Both the position numbers and the translations under genes were made by a program. A DNA stretch of 64,000 nucleotides, taken from positions 5,715,001 to 5,779,000 of the forward strand of contig JAYJMM010000119.1 of the NCBI GenBank assembly GCA_037349105.1, in the 5' to 3' direction. Under the pieces are notes generated by a model. That model did not search any database. It was given only the letters and a program-made list of their open reading frames with translations, and was not told the origin of the DNA. Position 1 is the first letter of the stretch. Each line of letters starts with the position of its first letter. Shown here one piece after another: positions 1 through 10,571 of this stretch. The stretch comes from Limnomonas spitsbergensis (taxonomy: Eukaryota; Chlorophyta; Chlorophyceae; Chlamydomonadales).

Positions 1-560
1 TAGCAGGAGGGGCTGACCCAAAGGGGCTCATCCAAAGGGGCTGAGGCTACATGACTGTCTGCCCCTCTGGCCTGACCAACTGAACGGTGTGTTAAAGGAG
101 TGCCATATGATCCGGGGAACTGCTGATCCCCTGCGGGCGAGGAGCATGAGATGGCCATTTCTTTATAGAGATGAGGGACACGTAGGCGGGTCGCATGGCT
201 GACTAGTATGATAATGCATGATGAAAGGAGGGCCAGCGCAGTGCTGCATCAAGTAAGGGGTGCCGGGTAAGCAGTCCATGAATCATGGGAACAGCAGGTG
301 GGGAAGAAGCACGCAAGAGTGTTGGGCTGGCTCCGGACCCGCTAGAGTGGTCTCTATCAAAGGGTGACGGGCAAGCTGCCTATCAATCGTGTCAACAGCA
401 GGTGGGAGGGCAGGAGAGCAGCAAGCCACCTGAGGCTGAGGGGCCGCACAACCCTTGGTCTACCGCTGGTAGGAACCACAACCAAGGTCGGGCTGGCTCC
501 AGACTCGCCAGAGCGGTCTCTATTATTTGTGAGATGTCGCTTTAGCCAATTTGAAAGAAT
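1..560. other. Unassigned sequence, left edge
   Basis: No exon with family similarity was found on either strand. It holds a degenerate direct duplication: a stretch around 293-355 (AACAGCAGGTGGG followed by GGGCTGGCTCCGGACCCGC and GTGGTCTCTAT) recurs at about 393-523 with substitutions. It could be intron or 3' flank of the minus-strand sorting nexin gene, whose C-terminal exons must lie further left, or an old transposon relic. Confidence 0.4.
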
Positions 561-846
561 GCGGCATGCAGCATCCTAGAGCGGCGTGCAACATCCGAAA
601 GCGGCGTGCAACATTTGAAAGCGGCGTGCAACATCCGAAAGCGGCGTGCAACATTTGAAAGCGGCGTGCAACATCCGAAAGCGGCATGCAACATTTGAAA
701 GCGGCGTGCAACATCCGAAAGCGGCATGCAACATTTGAAAGCGGCGTGCAACATCCGAAAGCGGCATGCAACATTTGAAAGCGGCGTGCAACATCCGAAA
801 GCGGCATGCAACATTTGAAAGCGGCATGCAATACCGAAAGCGGCGG
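561..846. repeat. 20-bp tandem array (40-bp alternating dimer)
   Basis: About 14 units of GCGGCGTGCAACATYYGAAA. Two variants, CATCCGAAA and CATTTGAAA, alternate, so the higher-order period is 40 bp. The minus strand is open in all frames only because the repeat lacks stops there; no protein is proposed. Confidence 0.9.
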
Positions 847-879
847 TTCTGAATCCATTGTCCCGCTGCCCCCATGAGT

Positions 880-1047
880 GCCTGGCTCCATAGTCACCAC
901 CTGCATGCTCTGCGCCGTCTCCTTCATGGGTGCATGGTTCCTTAGTCACCACCCACCCACCTGCATGCTCTGTGCCGTCTCCTTCATGGGTGCATGGTTC
1001 CTTAGTCACCACCCACCTACCTGCATGCTCTGTGCCGTCTCCTTCAT
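880..1047. repeat. 60-bp tandem repeat, about three copies
   Basis: CTGCATGCTCTG starts at 901, 961 and 1021, exactly 60 bp apart. Each is followed by a shared GCCGTCTCCTTCATGG core. The last copy runs directly into the next, 81-bp duplication. Confidence 0.9.
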
Positions 1048-1207
1048 GGCGCGCAAGGGGTCTGACGACTTACGAGTAGCCTGGGCGGCCTTAGGGGGGG
1101 GGAATGGGGTTCAGGGTTTAGGGTTCATGGCGCGCAAGGGGTCTGACGATTTACGAGTAGCCTGGGCGGCCTTATGGGGGGGGAATGGGGTTCAGGGTTC
1201 AGGGTTT
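1046..1207. repeat. 81-bp tandem duplication
   Basis: Two nearly identical copies start with ATGGCGCGCAAGGGGTCTGA at 1046 and 1127. Each ends in a G-run followed by GGTTCAGGGTT, a telomere-like sequence. Confidence 0.85.
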
Positions 1208-1910
1208 AGGGTTAATGACTTGAGGGTCCAGAGGTAGGGCTGAGTGGACGTTGATTTAGTGAAGGGTTTGGGGTTCAGAACTCAGTAGCCTCAAGGGGAA
1301 AAAGAAATAAAGTTTTGAGTTTCCCTCGGGGAGGGAGAGGATCTGGCGGGCACTCCAGGCACGCACGAGCATGTTTGCTGCATTGACGCCCCTGTATTTT
1401 CGAGGGTGCCTCAGCTACAATTTAGCTGCACTAAAGCCCACATGGCCTTGGGGGGGGGAGGCTTGCAAAAGCAAGCGCTGCTTTTCATGCCACCAGCCGC
1501 ACCCTGGTTAGGTTTGGTCCGCATCATCCCAACACACACCTTGGCAGGCCCTTCGGCTGCCAAGACGCGCAAAAACACAAGCGGTAAGCAAAAAAAGGGA
1601 AACAAGCGGTATACAAACACACACACAGCTAAACACACCGCTCGTCATCTGCTGAATGTTTGCTAAATGCGGGTCCAAATCGCGCGCTCCCCACTCCCCA
1701 GGCATCACCTTGTCACTCCCCCAACACATTTTCACATAAAACTGCCCGCCCAAACTGGTGCAGTAGCCTGAATGAAACGGCTGGGGTTTAGGGTTTGGGA
1801 TTCAGGGTTCGAACCGAAAATCCCACTCCCCAGACAACACCTATCAGAGCTCACTTTCCAAATCTGATGACCCTGTATTATGCTCAACCCAACCCGACCC
1901 CGGCAGTATC
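1208..1910. other. Non-repetitive stretch without recognised gene
   Basis: I see no exon here on either strand. Short TTTAGGG/GGGTTCAGGG motifs occur near 1198-1215, 1262-1280 and 1785-1810. It lies on the downstream side of the minus-strand sorting nexin gene and may be intron of that gene. Confidence 0.4.
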
Positions 1911-4900
1911 CATGCGCCCAAGGCCCATCCTGCACATCAGGCCCATCCTGCGCAAAAGGCCCATCCTGTGCATCAGGCCAAGCCTGTGCCCAAGTACCAT
2001 CCTGTGCATCAGGCCCAGCCTGCGCCCAAGGCCCAACCTGAATGCAGCCCTTCACCTTGAATGCAGCCCTTCACCCTGAATGCATCCCTTCACCCTGAAT
2101 GCATCCCTTCACCCTGAATGCGGCCCTTCACCCTGGATGCAGCCCTTCACCCTGAATGCAGCCCTCCACCCTGAATGCAGCCCTTCACCCTGAATGCATC
2201 CCTTCACCCTGAATGCATCCCTTTACCCTGAATGCATCCCTTCACCCTGAATGCATCCCTTCACCCTGAATGCATCCCTTCACCCTGAATGCATCCCTTC
2301 ACCCTGAATGCATCCCTTCACCCTGAATGCATCCCTTCACCCTGAATGCATCCCTTCACCCTGAATGCATCCCTTCACCCTGAATGCATCCCTTCATCCT
2401 GAATGCATCCCTTCACCCTGAATGCATCCCTTCACCCTGAATGCATCCCTTCACCCTGAATGCATCCCTTCACCCTGAATGCATCCCTTCACCCTGAATG
2501 CATCCCTTCACCCTGAATGCATCCCTTCACCCTGAATGCATCCCTTCACCCTGAATGCATCCCTTCACCCTGAATGCATCCCTTCACCCTGAATGCATCC
2601 CTTCACCCTGAATGCATCCCTTCACCCTGAATGCAGCTCTTAACCCTGAATGCAGCCCTTCACCCTGAATGCAGCCCTTCACCCTGAATGCATCTTTTCA
2701 CCCTGAATGCAGCCCTTAACCCCGAATGCATCCCTTCACCCTGAATGCATCCCTTCACCCTGGATGCATCCCTTCACCCTGAATGCATCCCTTCACCCTG
2801 AATGCATCAATTCACCCTGAATGCATCCCTTCACCCTGAATGCAGCCCTTCACCCTGAATGTGGCCCTTCACCCTGAATGCATCCCTTCACCCTGAATGC
2901 ATCCCTTCACCCTGAATGCATCCCTCCACCCTGAATGCATCCCTTCACCTTGAATGCATCCCTTCACCCTGAATGCAGCCCTTCAACCTGAATGCAGCCC
3001 TTCACCCTGAATGCAGCCCATCACCCTGAATGCAGCCCTTCACCCTGAATGCATCCCTTCACCCTGAATGCATCCCTTCACCCTGAATGCATCCCTTCAC
3101 CCTGAATGCGGCCCTTCACCCTGGATGCAGCCCTTCACCCTGAATGCAGCCCTTCACCCTGAATGCAGCCCTTCACAATGAATGCATCCCTTCACCCTGA
3201 ATGCATCCCTTTACCCTGAATGCATCCCTTCACCCTGAATGCATCCCTTCACCCTGAATGCATCCCTTCACCCTGAATGCATCCCTTCACCCTGAATGCA
3301 TCCCTTCACCCTGAATGCAGCCCTTCACCCTGAATGCATCCCTTCACCCTGAATGCATCCCTTCACCCTGAATGCATCCCTTCACCCTGAATGCATCCCT
3401 TCACCCTGAATGCATCCCTTCACCCTGAATGCATCCCTTCACCCTGAATGCATCCCTTCACCCTGAATGCATCCCTTCACCCTGAATGCATCCCTTCACC
3501 CTGAATGCATCCCTTCACCCTGAATGCATCCCTTCACCCTGAATGCATCCCTTCACCCTGAATGCATCCCTTCACCCTGAATGCATCCCTTCACCCTGAA
3601 TGCATCCCTTCACCCTGAATGCATCCCTTCACCCTGAATGCAGCTCTTAACCCTGAATGCAGCCCTTCACCCTGAATGCAGCCCTTCACCCTGAATGCAT
3701 CTTTTCACCCTGAATGCAGCCCTTAACCCCGAATGCATCCCTTCACCCTGAATGCATCCCTTCACCCTGGATGCATCCCTTCACCCTGAATGCATCCCTT
3801 CACCCTGAATGCATCAATTCACCCTGAATGCATCCCTTCACCCTGAATGCAGCCCTTCACCCTGAATGTGGCCCTTCACCCTGAATGCATCCCTTCACCC
3901 TGAATGCATCCCTTCACCCTGAATGCATCCCTCCACCCTGAATGCATCCCTTCACCTTGAATGCATCCCTTCACCCTGAATGCAGCCCTTCAACCTGAAT
4001 GCAGCCCTTCACCCTGAATGCAGCCCATCACCCTGAATGCAGCCCTTCACCCTGAATGCATCCCTTCACCCTGAATGCAGCCCTTCACCCTGAATGCATC
4101 CCTTCACCCTGAATGCAGCCCTTCACCCTGAATGCATCCCTTCACCCTGAATGCAGCCCTTCACCCTGAATGCATCCCTTCACCCTGAATGCATCCCTTC
4201 ACCCTGAATGCATCCCTTCACCCTGAATGCAACCCTTCACCCTGAATGCATCCCTTCACCCTGAATGCAGCCCTTCACCCTGAATGCAGCCCTTCACCCT
4301 GAATGCATCCCTTCACCCTGAATGCAGCCCTTCACCCTGAATGCAGCCCTTCACCCTGAATGCATCCCTTCACCCTGAATGCATCCCTTCACCCTGAATG
4401 CATCCCTTCACCCTGAATGCATCCCTTCACCCTGAATGCATCCCTTCACCCTGAATGCAGCCCTTCACCCTGAATGCATCCCTTCACCCTGAATGCATCC
4501 CTTCACCCTGAATGCAGCCCTTAACCCTGAATGCACCCCTTCACCCTGAATGCATCCCTTCACCCTGAATGCATCCCTTCACCCTGAATGCATCCCTTCA
4601 CCCTGAATGCAGCCCTTCACCCTGAATGCATCCCTTCACCCTGAATGCAGCCCTTCACCCTGAATGCAGCCCTTCACCCTGAATGCATCCCTTCACCCTG
4701 AATGCAGCCCTTCACCCTGAATGCATCCCTTCACCCTGAATGCATCCCTTCACCCTGAATGCATCCCTTCACCCTGAATGCAGCCCTTCACCCTGAATGC
4801 AGCCCTTAACCCTGAATGCATCCCTTCACCCTGAATGCAGCCCTTCACCCTGAATGCATCCCTTCACCCTGAATGCATCCCTTCACCCTCAATGCATCCC

Positions 4901-5437
4901 TTCACCCTGAATGCAGCCCTTCACCCTGAATGCAGCCCTTCACCCTGAATGCATCCCTTCACCCTGAATGCATCCCTTCACCCTGAATGCAGCCCTTCAC
5001 CCTGAATGCAGCCCTTCACCCTGAATGCAGCCCTTCACCCTGAATGCAGCCCTTCACCCTGAATGCATCCCTTCACCCTGGATGTAGCCCTTCACCCTGG
5101 ATGCAGCCCTTCACCCTGAATGCAGCCCTTAACCCTGAATGCATCCCTTCACCCTGAATGCAGCCCATCGCCCTGAATGCATCCCTTCACCCTGAATGCA
5201 TCCCTTCACCCTGAATGCAGCCCATCACCCTGAATGCATCCCTTCGCCCTGAATGCATCCCTTCACCCTGAATGCAGCTCTTCACCCTGAATGCATCCCT
5301 TCACCCTGGATGCATCCCTTCACCCTGAATGCATCCCTTCACCCTGAATGCAGCCCTTCACCCTGAATGCAGCCCATCACCCTGAATGCAGCCCATCGCC
5401 CTGAATGCAGCCCTTAACCATGAATGCACCGTGCCTG
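1911..5437. repeat. 19-bp minisatellite, about 3.4 kb
   Basis: The unit is CCCTGAATGCATCCCTTCA, with a common variant carrying GCAGCCC in place of GCATCCC. It begins as a diverged AGGCCCATCCTGYRCATC repeat (1911-2030) and becomes regular from about 2030. There is higher-order structure: a variant-rich block (CATCTTTTCA, CATCAATTCA, GAATGTGGCCC) occurs twice, 1007 bp apart (53 units). Its right end abuts exon 4 of the sorting nexin gene at 5451, so it probably fills the next intron of that minus-strand gene. Confidence 0.95.
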
Positions 5438-5450
5438 TATGCCCACCCAC

Positions 5451-8400
5451 CTGTACTGGATCCAGCACCTTCTTCTCCAGACCCAGGATCTGCTTGCCGA
5501 GCTTGGCAGTGCCCTCAACCAGGCTGCCGCCCTGTTCACATGAGGGATCCAGGTTTTATGATATAGAGTTAGGTTTGTAACGTGGGGTTTGGTCTCAAGC
5601 CCAAGCCTTTAGCAAGTGCCCTCCAACAGGCTGTCATCAGATTCAGGGTTCAGGATTTAGGCTTTTAGTTATGACGCATGGTTCAAGGTGGAGCACACAC
5701 CCTGAACAAGTGCCATTAACATCTCCTGCCCTGTGACCCTGTGAGCAATTGTTCAAGGTAATATCGTTGTACAAGGTAATATCGTTGTACAAGGTAATAT
5801 CGTTGAGCATTGTACAAGGTGAAATCGTTGTCGGCCAAACAGGACTGCGTTCTACTGGCGGGAAGGTAGTCCAAAAGGCCTGATATATTATATGGTGGGT
5901 GTGCCAGCCAGCTGGGCCAGCGCAGGGGGGAGGGAGCGGCACGCACGCACCCAGGCCGATACCAGGGCCGGGCATGGGGGATGGGGGGAGGCGAGGTTCA
6001 CACACATTCAAACTCTCCACATGACATCAACACCGGCAGCGGCGCACTGACAGATCACCTTGGAGGCTTCGGCATTATAACTCAGGGCGTCAAGGCGACG
6101 AGGTAGCTCTATGTCCCACAGTCTGGCCAAGAGAAGATGAGGAGGGTGACTGGGGAGGTCCGAGAATCATCGAGAGCAGTGTTAACACCAGCAAAGTGTG
6201 CACACAGCCCGGACCTGCGACATGTGAAGTGTGAACACAGCCCATACCTGCAACGGCGCCAGCGAGCGCCAGGCGGGGTTCTCGGCCAGCTCGCCCTCAC
6301 CCTGGAGGAAAAGCAGCAGCTCCTGGGGAGCGGGGGGGCAGCGGGAGATAAGCCGGGTGTGCATGAGTGGAGGTGGGGGTGAGGCAGCCTACGTTCAACA
6401 GCCGATTGGTCAGGTAGCGCTCTTAGCAACAGCAGCAGGAGGAGATCTACCGGTATTTAAATATCGAACAGTTCAATATCTAAACAATGCATCGTGGCCC
6501 CGCGCACTTTAGACGGGTGACCGGCCAGTGTGCTAGGGTAGCGCTCCTCTTATCCTTTCCCCCATCCGTCCTATGCTCCTCCCTTGCTTCGTGGTATTGC
6601 CCAGTGTGCTGCCAGTGTGGCCAGGTACAAATCCCCCCCTCCCCTCATCCGCCCCGCCCACCCCCTCCCTTATCTGTTGCCTGCCCACCTTGCTACACTT
6701 CTGCCGGGTGTGCTGCCAGTGTGGTCAGGTGGCAGTCCCCCCCCCCCCACTCATCTGCCGCATAGCCATTTTATTACATGATTTTTCTGACTGTGCTGCC
6801 AGTGTGGTCAGGTAGAAGTTCCCCCCCCTCATCTGCCACATGCCCACCACACTACGTGATGTTGCCGATGTCAGTGAGGCCACGCCCTCCCCCCCGCCAC
6901 CTCCTCCTCATTCCTCTCCCCCATCCAACGTTACCAGCTCCCATCTCGCTACGTGATATTGCCGGGTGAGCTGTCAGTGAGGCCACGCCCCCCTCTCCCC
7001 TGACCCCTCCTCCATCCCATGTTACCAGCTCCCATCTCGCTACGTGATATTGCCGGGTGAGCTGTCAGTGAGGCCACGCCCCCCTCTCCCCTGACCCCTC
7101 CCCCATCCAACGTTACCAGCTCCCATCTCGCTACGTGATATTGCCGGGTGAGCTGTCAGTGAGGCCACGCCCCCCTCTCCCCTGACCCCTCCCCCATCCA
7201 ACGTTACCAGCTCCCATCTCGCTACGTGATATTGCCGGGTGAGCTGTCAGTGAGGCCACGCCCCCCTCTCCCCTGACCCCTCCTGCATCCCATGTTACCA
7301 GCTCCCATCTCGCTACGTGATATTGCCGGGTGAGCTGTCAGTGAGGCCACGCCCCCCTCTCCCCTGACCCCTCCTCCATCCCATGTTACCAGCTCCCATC
7401 TCGCTACGTGATATTGCCGGGTGAGCTGTCAGTGAGGCCACGCCCCCCTCTCCCCTGACCCCTCCTCCATCCCATGTTACCAGCTCCCACCTCGCTACGT
7501 GATATTGCCGGGTGAGCTGTCAGTGAGGCCACGCCCCCCTCTCCCCTGACCCCTCCTCCATCCCATGTTACCAGCTCCCATCTCGCTACGTGATATTGCC
7601 GGGTGAGCTGTCAGTGAGGCCACGCCCCCCTCTCCCCTGACCCCTCCTCCATCCCATGTTACCAGCTCCCACCTCGCTACGTGATATTGCCGGGTGAGCT
7701 GTCAGTGAGGCTAGGTAGCGTTCTAGGGATATCCGTCGGTCCTCCACAAACGTGTCGGCCATGCGCTGACCCTCCACAGCATTTTTCTCCGGCCGCGGGG
7801 GGATGAAGTAGCCACGATATCTGTTGGTGGGGGGGGGGTATACGGTAATGATGCAGTCACAAAGACCGAGGTGGAGTCGGGATAAGGGGGGGTGAGCAGG
7901 ATTAGGGGAGTAAGGGATGAAGTAGCCACGATATATGTTGGTGGGGGGGGGGGTATACGGTAATGATGCAGTCACAAAGACCGAGGTGGAGTCGGGATAA
8001 GGGGGGGTGAGCAGGATCAGGGGAGTAAGGGATGAAGTAGCCACGATATATGTTGGTGGGGGGGGGGGGTATACGGTAATCACGCAGTCACAATGACCGA
8101 GGTGGAGACAGGATGAAGGGGGGGTGAGCAAGATCAGGGGAGTAAGGGATGAAGTAGCCACGATATCTGTTGGGGGGGGGGTATACGGTAATAACACAGT
8201 AACAATGACCGAGACTATCAAAAAAGGCTTTTTCCTGTTATAAGATTGACATAATATTTAGAGAAAGTTGAAATTGACATTTTAAACTAATATTTTTAAA
8301 CAGATTAATGTTTTTGCAATTGTATATTTTAATAATTTACCTTTTTTATTTAATCGTTTTGTTAAGTGGTCCTCTGCCCCCTGACCTGCTTTGCTCTGCT

Positions 8401-10571
8401 CTGCTAAGGGAAAGACTTCCCCTAGCAGAGCAGGGCAAAGCATGTAGAGGCTTTTTTTTTACTTGTATGCCTGAGGTCAAAAAGCGAATAGAGAGGTGGA
8501 GACATGATGAGGGGGGGTGAGCAGGATCAGGGGAGTAAGGGGTGAAGTAGCCACGATATCTGTTGGTGGTGGTGGGGGTATACGGTAATGACGCAGTCAC
8601 AATGACCGAGGTGGAGACAGGATGAAGGGGGGGTGAGCAGGATCAGGGGAGTAAGGGATGAAGTAGCCACGATATCTTCTGGTGGTGGGGGGGGTATACG
8701 GTAATGACGCAGTCACAATGACCGAGGGGGAGACAGGATGAGGGGGGTGAGCAGGATCAGGGGAGTAAGGGATGAAGTAGCCTGTCGACTGTCGTGTCAA
8801 TGCAACTGGTTGGAGTTCGACTCCCAGTGATACCGGTTGCTGAGATCCCATGAGGGATGAAAAGGGTGGCTCTGGACCTACGAGATGTCTCCGTCTCAGT
8901 AAATAAAGGATGGGGGATGGCAAACCTCGGGTATTTCCGGGTGCCGGCAAGCCGCACACGTGTTAGATGGTAGGTTACCCAGTGCTACGGCCGAACGGGT
9001 GCCTTCCTTCATCCACGCCTTAGGGTGTATATCTTTCTTTCTTTTTTAGCCACAATACTCGGGGGTGGGGGAAGGGATGAGGGGGGGAGGAGAAGGACTG
9101 AGGAGTAGGGGGAAGAAAGTATCCACAACAACTGAGGGGGGGGGGGAGATGGGTGTGTGGGAGGGGGGGGGGGGGGGAGAGCAGGACTGTGAAGTAAGGG
9201 ATGCAGTAGACGCAATACCTGCATGGCCAAAAAGCGAATGCCAGCTATTAATAGGCTAGGGTTCAGTAACCGGACTTCAAAAGTGCTGAGTGGCATATGG
9301 GGCGAGTATTGCTTCACACACCACCTGACTTTCAACGCATCCGCCAGGGCCACGAAGTCACGGAAGCGGCGGCGGACGTGCGCTACTGGCTTCGACAGCA
9401 GCGCCCCAGGTGTCTGGCTGGACGACGACGACCCCGCTCCCTCGCTGCTGCTGCGCCCGGCAGCGCCTGCGGTGCCGCCTGCACCCCTGCCAGCCTCCGT
9501 GCTCGTCACGAGGTACGCGACGTAACTGGCCTTGATGCCGAACAGGCCCGCCAGCTCCTTCTTAACGGGGTCTGTGACCGTCACGCGCAGCGGAGCCTCA
9601 CGCTGGCTCTTGCGGGGCAGGAAAGCTGCGGATCCGGCGGCAGAGCCGGCAGAGGGGGATGTCGGCAGCCCACCCTGCTGCTGCTGTTGCAGTGGCGGCG
9701 GCGACGACGGCGGGGCGTTGGAATAATGCAGTTTGGTCCCGGAGCCTCCGTCTGCCCGGAGCTTCACCTCCGTACTGGGGTCGTTTTCTCCGGAGTAGCC
9801 CTCGGAGCGCCTCGCATACCTGTTCATCGTCCCATCGTGGCCGCTGCCGCTCCCGTCGGCGGCGTAGTAATTGTTGTGGCCGCTGGAGGAGGGCAGGTTG
9901 CTGGGCCCTGCCGCCGCCGCTGCTGTCGCTTTCGTCGCATAGCTAATGTCGGACAAGGGATCCGAGGAGGTTCCGGAGCCCAAGGCAAGCGCCTTGAAGG
10001 CGGACGGAGGCGAGGAGCGGGCCAGCGGGTCAGCTTCACTGAGCCCTGAGTCCGGGTATGGCGGCGGTGGCGGCATGAGCTGCCCGTAGGTGACGCCGGG
10101 GTGGTGGCTGTGGTCTTCCCGGCTGTAGTCGTCCTCGTGAGCGCTGGCGCTGAGGGGGTCGTGGACGTCGCCAGCAGGGCTATCAGCAGGGCCAAGTACA
10201 AGGCTGGCAGCATTGGCGTCCTTAGGCCCGGCGGAGGGGCAGGGCGTAGGGCTGGGCACAGGTGCATCAGCAACATTTCCAGGTGGGCTTTCAGATGTCT
10301 CAGCGCTGCCTCCTCCTGGCGCGAGCAGGACAGCAGCACCCGACGAGGACCGAGGTATCGCGCCTGGCTGGCCGGTTGACGCGGAGGTTGAGGGCAGCGG
10401 CGCCTTGTCCGCTGCAATGACCCGCCCTCCTGCGTTCGCCGACGAACTGAACTCGGAAGTGTCGCCTAGACCTATTTCGTCCTCATCGCCCTCCCAGCCA
10501 GGTGCATGGGCGTTCAGGGCGCTGTCCAGCTGGGCCGTGAGATCCTCCATGCCCTGTGTCGCATGCCACAT
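5451..10571 (-). CDS. SNX2: SNX1/SNX2-type sorting nexin with PX domain (3' end beyond left edge)
   Basis: Endosomal sorting protein that would bind PI3P on endosomes through its PX domain. The minus-strand exons join in phase: 10571-9325, 7820-7673, 6322-6248, 5531-5451 (517 codons in view). Residues 1-327 are Ser/Pro/Ala-rich and disordered. The PX domain spans about 328-478, starting LRVTVTDP. It has the basic RRRFRDF motif, then across the exon 1/2 junction YRGYFIPPRPEK, then VEDRRISLERYLASLTAHP, then ELLLFLQ. An insert of about 40 residues rich in Gly and Ser sits before RRRFRDF. Exon 4 (SLVEGTAKLGKQILGLEKK) matches the linker after PX in plant SNX2 proteins. The BAR coiled coil is missing from the window and presumably lies left of the 19-bp array. 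A second Met at 10550 (MEDLTAQ) could be the real start. Splice edges of exons 2, 3 and 4 are tandemly duplicated. Confidence 0.85.
5608..5640 (-). repeat. Copy of SNX exon 4 acceptor edge
   Basis: AAGTGCCCTCCAACAGGCTG at 5610 mirrors GCAGTGCCCTCAACCAGGCTG at the acceptor side of exon 4 (5507-5531), about 100 bp away on the intron side. A more degenerate trace follows near 5706. Confidence 0.6.
6200..6226 (-). repeat. Copy of SNX exon 3 donor edge
   Basis: ACAGCCCGGACCTGCGAC at 6203 copies ACAGCCCATACCTGCAAC, the junction of exon 3 at 6248, about 36 bp away. On the minus strand both read GCAG followed by GT, so the copy keeps a potential donor. Confidence 0.55.
6490..7672 (-). repeat. 91-bp array copying the SNX exon 2 donor edge
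   Basis: GCCGGGTGAGCTGTCAGTGAG occurs at 6961, 7052, 7143, 7234, 7325, 7416, 7507, 7598 and, inside the real exon, 7689. The period is exactly 91 bp. Each unit carries the last ~35 bp of exon 2 plus the donor and ~55 bp of intron. Older copies continue left: near 6862, 6790, 6695 and 6600 the same core survives with more substitutions (for example TGCCGGGTGTGCTGCCAGTG). Seven of the eight regular copies have AT in place of the donor GT; the copy at about 7480-7495 keeps GT like the true site (7672-7671). Confidence 0.92.
7806..8786 (-). repeat. ~115-bp array copying the SNX exon 2 acceptor edge
   Basis: AAGTAGCCACGATAT begins at 7806 (real exon), 7920, 8035, 8152, about 8546 and 8663, with a truncated copy at about 8773. 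Each unit has the first ~20 bp of exon 2 (encoding YRGYFIP), the acceptor and ~90 bp of upstream intron, including GTATACGGTAAT and CAATGACCGAGG. The array is interrupted by an AT-rich insert (8212-8495). Confidence 0.9.
8212..8495. mobile_element. AT-rich insert with a GC-rich hairpin
   Basis: It splits the 115-bp array between ATGACCGAG and AGGTGGAGAC. The first ~155 bp are strongly AT-rich, unlike the surroundings. They are followed by a large imperfect inverted repeat: TGCTTTGCTCTGCTCTGCTA (8387) against TAGCAGAGCAGGGCAAAGCA (8423-8442), with outer CCTCT/AGAGG pairing. No clear target-site duplication was found. It could be a MITE or a piece of organelle DNA; organelle genomes of several volvocalean algae carry such palindromes in AT-rich sequence. 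Confidence 0.5.
8966..9030. repeat. Dispersed 65-bp repeat, copy 1
   Basis: ATGGTAGGTTACCCAGTGCT and the following CGGCCGAACGGGTG and ATCCACGCC blocks recur at 61668-61732 with few substitutions, 52 kb away. Probably a fragment of a dispersed transposable element. A Pol III B-box-like GGAGTTCGACTCC lies upstream at 8810. Confidence 0.65.
9031..9324. other. SNX intron 1, G-rich low-complexity part
   Basis: Intron sequence between SNX exons 1 and 2 with long G-runs (9062-9180) and no coding signal. Confidence 0.5.

Larger units (their letters stand above)
5532..6247 (-). other. SNX intron 3 with small repeats
   Basis: Intron between SNX exons 3 and 4. It contains four copies of an 18-bp repeat (AAGGTAATATCGTTGTAC, 5754-5830). 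An exon-like 64-bp segment at 6059-6122 is flanked by AG and GT on the minus strand but does not fit the reading phase. Confidence 0.6.

Noticed and set aside
523..1012. Minus-strand repetitive frames (RRFQMLHAAFGCCTPLSNVA)
   Set aside because: Produced by the 20-bp tandem repeat; the same peptide appears in all frames.
7586..8221. A 211-residue minus-strand protein including PPRPEKNAVEGQRM
   Set aside because: Only the part from 7820 to 7673 is a real exon; the rest is read-through of the 115-bp intron array and past the donor.
8790..8850. tRNA gene suggested by GGAGTTCGACTCC
   Set aside because: Only the B-box-like loop fits. No acceptor stem or D arm pairs at the right distance.
9297..10049. 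Plus-strand frame of 250 codons opposite SNX exon 1
   Set aside because: Arg/Ala-rich shadow of a GC-rich exon; the minus strand has the PX domain.
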